From positions 1-64,000 of the forward strand of contig NZ_ANBA01000030.1 of the NCBI RefSeq assembly GCF_000341085.1: a DNA stretch of 64,000 bases, written 5' to 3'. The notes beneath the pieces were generated by a model. That model was not told the DNA's origin and searched no databases. It worked only from the letters and a program-made list of their open reading frames with translations. This DNA comes from Nocardiopsis ganjiahuensis DSM 45031 (GTDB lineage Bacteria; Actinomycetota; Actinomycetes; Streptosporangiales; Streptosporangiaceae). The translations under genes and the position numbers were made by a program. Shown in pieces: positions 7,535 to 16,683 of the stretch; positions within the stretch are counted from its first letter, which is position 1, and each line of letters begins with the position of its first letter.

Positions 7535-9649
7535 TCAGACCTTCAGTGCAGGGTAGAGCGCGGACATCGTCCACACCCGTTTCCGGGCCACGGCCCGCCA
7601 GGTGAGCAGCAGGGGCACCACCAGCCAGAGCGCCATCACCCCGAAGGCCTGCGCGACCAGGGCCGTGTCACCGCCGCCGACCAGGTGGCGCATGGCGGTC
7701 ACCCCCCAGTGCAGGGGCAGGTACGGGCCGATGGCCTGGAAGAAGGCGGGGCTCGTCTCGATCGGATAGGTGCCGCCCGCCGACGTCAGCTGGAGGACCA
7801 GCAGCGCCAGCGCGACCACCCGGCCCGCCGCGTTGAACCGCACGTTCAGGTACTGCACGGTGGCGGTGAACGCGGCCGAGGTCAACACGAGGAACGCGAT
7901 CAGCAGGAGCCAGTTCTGGGACTCCAGTCCCAGTGCCAGGTGCAGGACGGTCATCATGACCGCCACCTGGGCCCAGCCGAGCAGCAGCGGGACCACCCGC
8001 CCCGCCAGGGCGACCCGCCAGGACGCGGCGGAGGAGGCCAGTGCCCGGCTGGACAGCGGGGGCAGCACCATGAACACCACCATGGCGCCCACCCACAGCG
8101 ACAGGGGCACGAAGAACGGCGCGAAACCGGTGCCGTAGTCGGGCACCTCGTTGTCCACCTCGCTGTCGAGCCGGACCGGTTCGCTCATCATGTCGGCGGC
8201 GTCGACCCGGCCCTGGTCGGAGTAGGTGGGGATCTCGTCGGCCCCCTCGGCCAGTCCCTCGGCGAGCTCGTCGGTGCCCGAGGCCAGGGTGCCCAGCCCT
8301 TCGTGGAGTTCACCGGCGCCGCCGCTGAGCGTGCCCAGCCCCGTGTCGAGCTCCCCGGCTCCCTCGGCGGCGTCGGAGAGCCCGTCGCGCAGGGCTCGGG
8401 AACCCTCGGCCAGCTCCTCCAGCCCTTCGGCGAGCTCGTCGACCTGCTCCCGCGCACCCTCGGCGTCCTCGACGAGGTCGGGCAGGTCCTCGGACAGGCT
8501 CGCGGCCTTCGAGCTCAGGGCGGCGGCCTCGGCGGCCGTGTCGTCGATGTCCTCGCGGTTGTCGTTGACGAACCCGGCCACCGACAGCGCGGTGTCCATG
8601 GCCCCCTGGAGGTCCGTCATCAGCGCGTACAGGTCGGGCTGCTCCTCCTCCAGCTCGGGGTGGTCCTCCAGGTAGGCGTCGAGCCGCCCGTCGACCTCGC
8701 CGAGTGCGGTGACGTCGATCTCCTCGGGCAGCTCCCCCAGGGCCTCGGACACCGCGGCGGAGACCTTCTCGGCCTCCGCGGCGCGCTCCTGGACGGCGGG
8801 GATGTCCTCCTCCAGCTGGGGGAGCCACTCGTCGACCAGGTCGTCGAGTTCGTCCACCTTCTCGGAGACGCCGTCGGAGGCGGTCGTGGCGCCGCCGGCG
8901 AGGGTCTTCGAACCCTCGTAGAGCTGTCCGATCCCGCTGTTGAGCGAACCCGCGCCCTCGTGCGCGCCGTCGATGCCCCCGGCGAGCTCGCCCGAGCCGC
9001 TCTCGGCGTCGTCGGCACCGCCGGCGATCTCGTCGGCCCCCTCCGAGGCCTCCTCCGTCTTTCCGTGGATCTCGTTGAAGCCCAGGAAGATCTGGTCGAG
9101 GTAGTCGCTGATCGCGGAGCCCGCCGCCGCCTCGCGGATCTCCTTGAAGGCGCTTCCGGCGAGCTGGCGCACGATGTAGCTGTTGGAGTCGTTGTAGTTG
9201 GCGACCAGCAGGGCGGGGACCGGGTCCTCCCGGTCCCGTGAGGGGGAGGTGACGGCCTCGCTGAAGTGCGCGGGGACGGTCAGGGTCACGTAGTACGTGC
9301 CGTCGCCCAGCCCGCGGGCGGCCTCCTGCGCGTCCACGAGGTGCCAGTCGAGGTCACCGCGGTCCAGGAGCGTCTCGGCGAGCTCCTCGCCCGCGTTGAC
9401 CTCCTCGTCGTCGACCTCTGCGCCCTCGTCCTCGTTCACCAGGGCGACCGGCAGGTGCTCCATCCGGTCGAAGGGGTCCCAGAACGACCACAGGTACATC
9501 CCGGAGTAGAGCAGGGGGATGAGCATGAGCGCGGCGAGCGCCGCGGCGGGCAGCGGCGACCGCAGGAACGACCGCGCGGTGAGCAGCCCGAGCCGGGGGA
9601 CGGCCAGGAAGCGGTAGCGGGGGGTGCCGGATCTCCTAGGGGCGCGCAT
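7535..9649 (-). CDS. YhgE/Pip-family membrane protein (ABC-2 type)
   Basis: 704 residues. One N-terminal membrane helix (about 33-52, ending in YSGMYLWSFWDPF) precedes a long extracytoplasmic region with repeated Gly/Glu-rich blocks (about 210-330 and 420-480, such as GADEIAGGADDAESGSGELA) typical of YhgE/Pip coiled-coil proteins. About five helices follow at the C-terminus (about 520-690). The family resembles phage-infection proteins and ABC-2 permeases and is widely found with an ABC ATPase and a TetR regulator, as here. It probably exports or anchors an envelope component; the substrate is unknown. It overlaps the ATPase gene by 14 bp. Confidence 0.9.
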   Translation of the reverse strand: MRAPRRSGTPRYRFLAVPRLGLLTARSFLRSPLPAAALAALMLIPLLYSGMYLWSFWDPFDRMEHLPVALVNEDEGAEVDDEEVNAGEELAETLLDRGDLDWHLVDAQEAARGLGDGTYYVTLTVPAHFSEAVTSPSRDREDPVPALLVANYNDSNSYIVRQLAGSAFKEIREAAAGSAISDYLDQIFLGFNEIHGKTEEASEGADEIAGGADDAESGSGELAGGIDGAHEGAGSLNSGIGQLYEGSKTLAGGATTASDGVSEKVDELDDLVDEWLPQLEEDIPAVQERAAEAEKVSAAVSEALGELPEEIDVTALGEVDGRLDAYLEDHPELEEEQPDLYALMTDLQGAMDTALSVAGFVNDNREDIDDTAAEAAALSSKAASLSEDLPDLVEDAEGAREQVDELAEGLEELAEGSRALRDGLSDAAEGAGELDTGLGTLSGGAGELHEGLGTLASGTDELAEGLAEGADEIPTYSDQGRVDAADMMSEPVRLDSEVDNEVPDYGTGFAPFFVPLSLWVGAMVVFMVLPPLSSRALASSAASWRVALAGRVVPLLLGWAQVAVMMTVLHLALGLESQNWLLLIAFLVLTSAAFTATVQYLNVRFNAAGRVVALALLVLQLTSAGGTYPIETSPAFFQAIGPYLPLHWGVTAMRHLVGGGDTALVAQAFGVMALWLVVPLLLTWRAVARKRVWTMSALYPALKV

Positions 9650-10340
9650 GCCGTCCGCCTCCGTTCGTGTCCTCGTTCGTGCCCTGCCCGATGGGGAGGG
9701 GGCCCTGGGTGTCGCGGTCGGCCACGGTGTCGAGTTCCCGGGCGTCCGCGCAGGTGGCGATCACGGTCAGCCCTTCCTCGGAGAGGTCCTTCAGGCAGCG
9801 CCACATGTCGGCCCGGTGCTCGCTGCCGAGCCCGCCGTCCACGTTGTCCACCACGAGCAGGCGCGGTTCGGTGACCAGCGCCAGGGCCACGCCGAGGCGC
9901 CGCCGTTCCAGCATCGAGAGCTCCTTGACCATGGTCCGGCGGTCCAGGTCGGCCAGCCCGGCGGCGGTCATCGCGGAGTCGGCCACGGACCGGGCGGCGG
10001 GCCGCGTCCGCAGCAGCCGGGCCTCGGAGAGGTGCTCGCTGATCCGCAGGCGTTCGTCGAGGGCGTTGACGTCGTCCATCAGCCCGAGCGCGCTGATCCG
10101 CCGGACCTTCCGGGCCTGTTCGGGCAGGGCGTAGCCGTCCACGTGCAGGGTTCCCCCGGTGGGCCTCATCCGGCCGGAGAGGGTGAGCAGCAGTGCGCTG
10201 CGCCCGCCCCCGGAGTCGGCCTGGAAGGCGGTGAGCGTTCCCGGCCGGGCGGTGAGGTCGATCCCCGTGTAGACGGGTCCCTCGCGGGTGGTGAGCGTGA
10301 CGCCCTCGGCGCGCACGCGAGCTCCGGTGGCCCGACGCAT
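9636..10340 (-). CDS. ABC transporter ATPase with degenerate motifs
   Basis: 234 residues with the layout of an ABC ATPase but altered key motifs. The Walker A region reads QADSGGGRSAL, with Arg in place of the invariant Lys; the signature region reads KELSMLERRRL rather than LSGGQ; Walker B reads RLLVVDNVDG, with Asn where the catalytic Glu is expected. It is the first gene of the operon and overlaps the YhgE/Pip gene, so the two probably form one complex. ATP hydrolysis may be weak or absent. ATG 10340 is preceded by GGGAGG about ten bases away. A specialised partner of YhgE-type permeases is the best reading. Confidence 0.85.
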   Translation of the reverse strand: MRRATGARVRAEGVTLTTREGPVYTGIDLTARPGTLTAFQADSGGGRSALLLTLSGRMRPTGGTLHVDGYALPEQARKVRRISALGLMDDVNALDERLRISEHLSEARLLRTRPAARSVADSAMTAAGLADLDRRTMVKELSMLERRRLGVALALVTEPRLLVVDNVDGGLGSEHRADMWRCLKDLSEEGLTVIATCADARELDTVADRDTQGPLPIGQGTNEDTNGGGRHARP

Positions 10341-10362
10341 CCTTGCGGCCTCCCATTTTTGA

Positions 10363-10376
10363 ACTGACCAGTCAGT
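10363..10376. promoter_or_regulatory. TetR-type operator upstream of the ABC/YhgE operon
   Basis: ACTGAC-CA-GTCAGT is a perfect inverted repeat 23 bases upstream of the first start codon of the minus-strand operon. It has the size and form of a TetR/AcrR operator, and the operon encodes a TetR protein, so repression of its own operon is the likely arrangement. Confidence 0.65.
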
Positions 10377-10526
10377 ACAAATTTACGGCTCCACCGTACT
10401 GCTCCGGGGCGGCGGTGCCGGACGTTCGGGCCTGTGTCCTCCGGCACAGCGCGACACGCTGGGGCCGAGGGGTCCGCGGAGGAGGCGGGGCTGTGCTTTC
10501 CGGTTGGGCGATCGTGAGGTACGTTG

Positions 10527-10542
10527 ATACGTAATTACGTAT
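10527..10542. promoter_or_regulatory. 16-bp AT-rich palindrome upstream of the M23 peptidase gene
   Basis: ATACGTAATTACGTAT is a perfect palindrome in an otherwise GC-rich region, 37 bases upstream of the M23 start codon. It may be an operator overlapping the promoter. No dedicated regulator gene adjoins it apart from the tetR operon across the divergent region. Confidence 0.45.
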
Positions 10543-10578
10543 TAGTACGCACGAGTTCGACTCCCAGAGGAACCACTC

Positions 10579-11391
10579 ATGCGCCGCAAGGCCGCGATCA
10601 CCGGTTACTGTTTTCTGCTCGCCTACTTCGCCTACCTGGCCCTGCTCTTCTGGGGGCCCGCGTCCGAGCTCTCCGCGCTGCCCGCGTTCGCCCTGCTCGG
10701 GGTCGCGATCGCGCTGATCCTCGGATCCGCGCTGTGGCCCCGGACCCGGTCCGAGGAGCACCGGGAGGCCGTCGAGGTCGCCCCGCCGGTGAGCGGTGAG
10801 TGGATCGCGGTGAACAGCCCGGCCGACAGGGTGCCCAGCCACGGTGTGCACGGTCTGGGCCAGGAGTACGCGATCGACGTCTTCATGGATTCCGGCAGGC
10901 CCCTGGTCGACGGCTGGTGGCCCGCCATGCGCCGCCCCGACGACGGGTTCCCGGCGTTCGGCCGGCCGATCCTGGCGGTCGCCGACGCCACGGTCGTGCA
11001 CGTCTCCGACGGCCAGCGCGACCACCTCAGCCGCAACAGCTGGCCCGGGCTCCTCTACCTGCACGTGATCGAGGGCATCGGCCGCTCGATCGGCGGCGCG
11101 CGACGGATCTTCGGCAACCACGTCGTCCTGGACCTGGGCGACGGCGTCCATGCCGCCTACGCCCACCTCAAGCAGGGTTCGATCGAGGTCGCGGCCGGGG
11201 ACCGGGTCACCGTCGGGCAGCGGATCGCGCTGTGCGGGAACTCGGGGAACTCCAGCGAACCCCATCTGCACTTCCAGCTGATGGACCACCCGCGGATCGC
11301 CTTCGCCAAGGGCGTCCCCTTCACCTGGACCGGCGTGGGGGTCCCCTCCGCCGGGGAACCCTTCCACACACCCGCGCCCGATCCGAGCTGA
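10579..11391 (+). CDS. Membrane-anchored M23 (LytM) peptidase
   Basis: 270 residues. Two membrane helices (about 8-28 and 33-52) are followed by an extracytoplasmic LytM/M23 domain (about 95-255). The zinc-site pattern is visible: HGVHGLGQEYAIDV gives the first His and Asp, and PHLHFQ is the final H-x-H. The glycine-rich lasso segment and the NHVVLDLGDGVHAAYAHL strand are in the usual order. M23 enzymes cut peptidoglycan cross-bridges or stem peptides; inactive members regulate other hydrolases, but here the ligands look intact. ATG 10579 has AGAGGAAC upstream. Confidence 0.9.
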   Translation: MRRKAAITGYCFLLAYFAYLALLFWGPASELSALPAFALLGVAIALILGSALWPRTRSEEHREAVEVAPPVSGEWIAVNSPADRVPSHGVHGLGQEYAIDVFMDSGRPLVDGWWPAMRRPDDGFPAFGRPILAVADATVVHVSDGQRDHLSRNSWPGLLYLHVIEGIGRSIGGARRIFGNHVVLDLGDGVHAAYAHLKQGSIEVAAGDRVTVGQRIALCGNSGNSSEPHLHFQLMDHPRIAFAKGVPFTWTGVGVPSAGEPFHTPAPDPS

Positions 11392-11407
11392 ACGGCCCCT
11401 CCCGTCC

Positions 11408-11413
11408 TAGACT
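11408..11413 (+). promoter_or_regulatory. -10 box (TAGACT) upstream of nfi
   Basis: TAGACT lies 57 bases before the nfi start codon in the gap after the M23 gene. It matches the TAGnnT -10 form of housekeeping promoters in actinomycetes; no convincing -35 box is seen. Confidence 0.4.
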
Positions 11414-11469
11414 GCGCCTCGACAGCGCATCCGACAGGGGACGGCCGAGAGGTCATCGGAGGAGGACAC

Positions 11470-12240
11470 GTGAGCGATATCGCGGAACGGGCGGCCAAGG
11501 CCCTGGACGACCCGGAGAACTGGCCGTCCGATCCCAAGGAGGCCGTGACCCGCCAGCGCCGGCTGGCCGACCTCGTGCGCACCGCACCTTTCGACCCGGA
11601 CTCCGTGCGCCATGTCGCCGGGCTGGACGTCAGCTACGGCGTGGGGGACACCGAGCTCGCCGCGGCCGCCGTGGTCCTGGATGCACGCACCCTGGAGGTC
11701 GTCGACACCTCCCTGGTCGCCGACACCCCGTCCTTCCCCTACATCTCCGGGCTGTTCGGCTTCCGGGAGCTGCCGCCGGTGCTCAAGGCGATCGAGGGCC
11801 TGTCCGTCACCCCCGACGTGTTCGTCTGCGACGGCTTCGGCCTGGCCCACCCCCGCCGCTTCGGGGTCGCCAGCCACCTCGGCGTGCTCATCGACGCCCC
11901 GGTGGTCGGCTCCGCCAAGTCCGTGCTCTACGGGAAGAACTCCCTGCCGGGGGAGGAGCGCGGCGCGTGGACCCCCATGGTCGCCGGGCGCTCCGAACTG
12001 GTCGAGGACACCGAGAGCCTCGCCGCGGAGGGGGCCGAGGTCATCGGCCGGGCCCTGCGCACACGCGCCAGGACCAAACCCGTCTACGTCTCCGTGGGCC
12101 ACCGCGTGGACCTGGCCGGATCCGCCGAGCTCGTCCTGCGCATGTCGCCCAAGTACCGGATCCCCGAACCCATCCGGCACGCGGACCGCCTCTGCGGGCA
12201 GTACCGCAAGGAGCACAAGGCACGCACAGCCGAGGGGTAG
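11470..12240 (+). CDS. nfi: Endonuclease V (deoxyinosine repair)
   Basis: 256 residues. Endonuclease V cuts DNA, and in some species RNA, one base 3' of deoxyinosine formed by adenine deamination. The family motifs are all present: GLDVSYG near residue 56 (metal-binding Asp), FPYISGLFGFRE near 92, FVCDGFGLAHPRRFG near 119 (second Asp), and the C-terminal KYRIPEPIRHADRL. The length is slightly above the usual 220-240 because of an N-terminal extension. GTG 11470 is preceded by GGAGGACAC. It appears monocistronic, with a candidate -10 at 11408 and a hairpin terminator just after. Confidence 0.95.
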   Translation: MSDIAERAAKALDDPENWPSDPKEAVTRQRRLADLVRTAPFDPDSVRHVAGLDVSYGVGDTELAAAAVVLDARTLEVVDTSLVADTPSFPYISGLFGFRELPPVLKAIEGLSVTPDVFVCDGFGLAHPRRFGVASHLGVLIDAPVVGSAKSVLYGKNSLPGEERGAWTPMVAGRSELVEDTESLAAEGAEVIGRALRTRARTKPVYVSVGHRVDLAGSAELVLRMSPKYRIPEPIRHADRLCGQYRKEHKARTAEG

Positions 12241-12251
12241 GGCACACAGAA

Positions 12252-12277
12252 GGGGAGGGGCCCGAAGGCCCCTCCCC
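12252..12277. terminator. Bidirectional hairpin between nfi and guaB1
   Basis: GGGGAGGGGCC and GGCCCCTCCCC arms flank a CGAA tetraloop, lying between two convergent genes 11 bases after the nfi stop. Confidence 0.85.
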
Positions 12278-12304
12278 GTCACTGTCCTCCGGGTCGGTAC
12301 CGGA

Positions 12305-13792
<1,488 letters not shown>

Positions 13793-13988
13793 TCAGCGCA
13801 GGCGGCACCCTGTTGATCCCCCTCTTACCAGTCAAGTATGCCGTCACTGATTAGGTTGGGGGTACCCCCGTCTGGCATGATGACTCGATTCCCGCCTCTA
13901 CCCGGCCCTCGCCCCTGCCATGAATCGGCGGTCGTATCCCGTGCGCCGTAGGCGTTTCCGGGGGCTGGGCCTTCCAGGAGAACCCCGC

Positions 13989-14918
13989 ATGTCGCGTTTC
14001 ACTCTCGCGCAAGTCAAGGAAGAGACCTACAAGGCGAAGGACGCCTGGTGGACGGTCTTCCTGGTCGATCCGCTGGCGGGTCGGCTGGTGGTGTGGACGG
14101 CGAACAGGACCAACATCACACCGAACCAGCTGACCCTCGGCGCCGGTGTGCTGGGCCTGCTGTCCGCGATCTGCTTCGCGGCCCCGATCTGGGCGGGCGA
14201 CCTGGGTTGGGCGTGGCTGCTGGCCGGCGCGCTGCTGTTCCACCTGAGCTTCGTCCTGGACTGCATGGACGGCAAGATCGCCCGGCTGAAGGGCACCGGT
14301 TCGGTCTTCGGGAGCTGGGTCGACTTCGTCTTCGACCGCATCCGCTTCTTCGGTTGCGTGATGGCGCTGCTGATCGGCCAGTGGCTGGTCACGGGCAACG
14401 CCGCCTACCTGATCGTCGCCCCCGTGGTGGTCTTCTTCGACCTGCTGCGCTACCTCAACGGGTCCCAGGTCGCCAAGACGCGCAAGACCATGAAACAGGC
14501 CCTCGCCGTGGCCTCGGGTGACACCGAGCGGCTGCGCGCGGAGGCCACCGACCCCGACGTGTCCGACCCCGAGGACGACGAGATGTCGGACGCACCGGCC
14601 AACGCGGACACACCGGCGCGGCAGGGCCTCTACCAGCGGGTGCGCGCCTTCCTGCTCCAGCACCGGGTGCGCCCGCACCTGTTCAGCGGTATCGAGTTCG
14701 AGATGTTCCTGTGCGTGGTGGCGCCGGTGACCGTGCTGGTGGCCTTCTTCACCCCGCTGAACAGCCTCATCATCCCGGTGGCGGTCTTCTCCGTCCTCGC
14801 CCTGGCCTTCTTCGAGGTGGTACTGGTGGGCCGCCTGTACAAGGAGTCCCAGCGCTTCGAGGCGCGCCGCCGCCAGCTGGCCGCCGCGACCCCGACCGGC
14901 ACGGACAGCGGCAGCTGA
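13989..14918 (+). CDS. CDP-alcohol phosphatidyltransferase
   Basis: 309 residues. The signature of the family, D-G-x2-A-R-x8-G-x3-D-x3-D, is present as DGKIARLKGTGSVF followed by GSWVDFVFD (about residues 94-116), preceded by two membrane helices and followed by at least three more. An acidic loop (about 185-215, rich in Asp/Glu) interrupts the membrane part. The enzyme should attach a CDP-activated alcohol group to a phospholipid precursor at the membrane; the alcohol cannot be told from sequence. ATG 13989 has AGGAG nine bases upstream and is preferred over the upstream in-frame ATG at 13920. Confidence 0.9.
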   Translation: MSRFTLAQVKEETYKAKDAWWTVFLVDPLAGRLVVWTANRTNITPNQLTLGAGVLGLLSAICFAAPIWAGDLGWAWLLAGALLFHLSFVLDCMDGKIARLKGTGSVFGSWVDFVFDRIRFFGCVMALLIGQWLVTGNAAYLIVAPVVVFFDLLRYLNGSQVAKTRKTMKQALAVASGDTERLRAEATDPDVSDPEDDEMSDAPANADTPARQGLYQRVRAFLLQHRVRPHLFSGIEFEMFLCVVAPVTVLVAFFTPLNSLIIPVAVFSVLALAFFEVVLVGRLYKESQRFEARRRQLAAATPTGTDSGS

Positions 14919-14993
14919 TCCGGGGCCCGGCCGGTCCCAGGCGCGGCCGGCCCGAGGCGCGGTCGGCCGGCGGCACAGCCGGTCCGTGACACA

Positions 14994-15030
14994 GAAGGGG
15001 GCGTTCCGCGTGGTGCGGAACGCCCCCTTC
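14994..15030. terminator. Bidirectional terminator hairpin
   Basis: Two perfect 16-base arms (14994-15009, 15015-15030) with a 5-base loop lie between the convergent phosphatidyltransferase and acyltransferase genes. Confidence 0.85.
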
Positions 15031-15060
15031 GGCGTTGTGGTGCCGTCCGGGCGGTACTCC

Positions 15061-16218
15061 CTAGACGGTGCTCTTCTCCCGCTCGGCCGCCCGCCTGCTG
15101 GCGTCGGCCTCCTTCCGCGCGAGTCCCTTGTCGTCCTGGCGCAGGAACCAGGTCGGCTGCGGTTCGACCGCCCACTGCAGGCACCTGCGCACCCACGGGG
15201 CGCACAGCAGCAGAGTCAGTCCCACCGCCATCACCAGAGTGGTGACCAGGGCCACGGGGCCGGACATCATGTCGTACCAGGGGGTGTTCTTCAGCAGGAG
15301 CAGGAACACCGAGTGGCCCAGGTAGACGAACAGCGTGTAGGCGCCCAGAGACGTGTACCAGGTCCGCTGCTTCGGGGTGAGCGCCAGTATCGCGACGGTC
15401 ATGGCCAGGGCCAGGCCCATGAAGGCCAACCGGATGCCGATGCTCGGCAGCAGCGGGTCGATGTCGCGGTCGGTGAGGCTGTCCCGCCAGAACAGCCAGT
15501 CCCGGCTCAGGCGGTCCGAGATCGGCACCGCCAGGACGGCGGTGACGCCCAGGACCAGCAGCGAACTCACTCGAATCCAGAAGCGGTCCAGGTACGCGAA
15601 GTGCTCGCGGCGCAGGCTCAGGCCCAGTACGAAGAAGGGCAGGAAGCTGACGACGCGTCCCATCGACAGGGTCTCTCCCAGGCTCGACATGGCCCCGAAC
15701 ACGGAGATGACCACCGCGATCGCGACGGGCCAGCGCAGCCGCTGCCACAACGGCACGCTCAGGCGCCAGAGGAAGAGGGCGACCAGGAACCACAGGGTCC
15801 AGGTCGGCTTGAGGACGGAGACGGCGTCCGGGAGCCCTCCGCGCTCGACCGTGTAGATGGTCTGGTGCGCGGTCCAGAAGATGAGGTAGGGAACGGCCAG
15901 CGACAGGACCAGCTTCTCCACGCGGTTCGACGAGGCGTCGAAGGACCGGGAGAGGTAGCCGCTGATCAAGATGAACGCGGGCATGTGGAAGAAGTAGATC
16001 CAGTAGTAGAGGGCACTGGCGGGCCCGTAGTCGGTGAGCGGTTCGATCGCGTGGCCGACGACGACCAGCGCGATGAGGATGAACTTGGCGTTGTCCAGCC
16101 GGGCGTCGCGCTCCGACGGCTGAGTTGTCACACCGGCCTGTTCTGCGGAGGCCCGGGCGGTCGCGCCGTGCCCGTTCTCCGAGGACTGGGGGGCCGGACT
16201 GGTCATGGATGAGGCCAC
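15061..16218 (-). CDS. Acyltransferase family 3 membrane protein
   Basis: About 385 residues with roughly ten membrane helices and the AT3/fucose-4-O-acetylase layout: RDARLDNAKFILIALVVVGH near the N-terminus (the His is the conserved active-site residue) and FFHMPAFILISGYLSR shortly after. Such proteins O-acylate cell-wall sugars, lipids or capsular material at the membrane. I place the start at GTG 16218, which has CGGAG at good spacing; GTG 16269 and ATG 16206 are alternatives that change only a flexible N-terminal tail. The C-terminus is a basic cytoplasmic tail. The substrate is unknown. Confidence 0.87.
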   Translation of the reverse strand: MASSMTSPAPQSSENGHGATARASAEQAGVTTQPSERDARLDNAKFILIALVVVGHAIEPLTDYGPASALYYWIYFFHMPAFILISGYLSRSFDASSNRVEKLVLSLAVPYLIFWTAHQTIYTVERGGLPDAVSVLKPTWTLWFLVALFLWRLSVPLWQRLRWPVAIAVVISVFGAMSSLGETLSMGRVVSFLPFFVLGLSLRREHFAYLDRFWIRVSSLLVLGVTAVLAVPISDRLSRDWLFWRDSLTDRDIDPLLPSIGIRLAFMGLALAMTVAILALTPKQRTWYTSLGAYTLFVYLGHSVFLLLLKNTPWYDMMSGPVALVTTLVMAVGLTLLLCAPWVRRCLQWAVEPQPTWFLRQDDKGLARKEADASRRAAEREKSTV

Positions 16219-16683
16219 TAGGGACTCCGAGATCACTGATTTCTGGGCTATGGGTATCGGTCCCGCCACCCTCTGTGCGGGATTGGGGACGTCCGACTGG
16301 TCGGGGACAGGAGACCGGTGGTGTGGTGCCGCGTGGCGCGCGAGGGGGGCACCGGGCGGAGCTGTTGCGCGAACTTGGTTCCGTTACCTTACTGAGACAT
16401 ACTGGGGTATGCCAGTGGTTCGCACAAATCAGGTAAAAGTTCCCGCGGCCTACTCGGGCCCGACGAGGCGGGGCACATGAGGGCTCGTGGCCCGTGGAGA
16501 CGGGCCTGGGATGGCTTACCGTGTGCAGACCCTAACCCATGGTCCCCACCACGGACGACCTCCGCACACCCGTGCGCGAACATGTCGGTGTGAACCGTCG
16601 GTGGGCGCGCCGATAGGCTGCCCCCAGGCGGCTGAACCCCCTGACAACCTTTTACTGCCCGCCAGTCGAGAACGAAGAAGGCG
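16219..16683. other. Divergent intergenic region before the M20 gene
   Basis: About 465 bases without a convincing gene. An AT-richer stretch near 16375-16440 contains a CATAC-TGGG-GTATG hairpin (16400-16413) and probably holds the leftward acyltransferase promoter. GTGAAC at 16590-16595 and TAGGCT at 16614-16619, spaced 18 bases, form a good rightward promoter candidate for the M20 gene. Confidence 0.5.
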
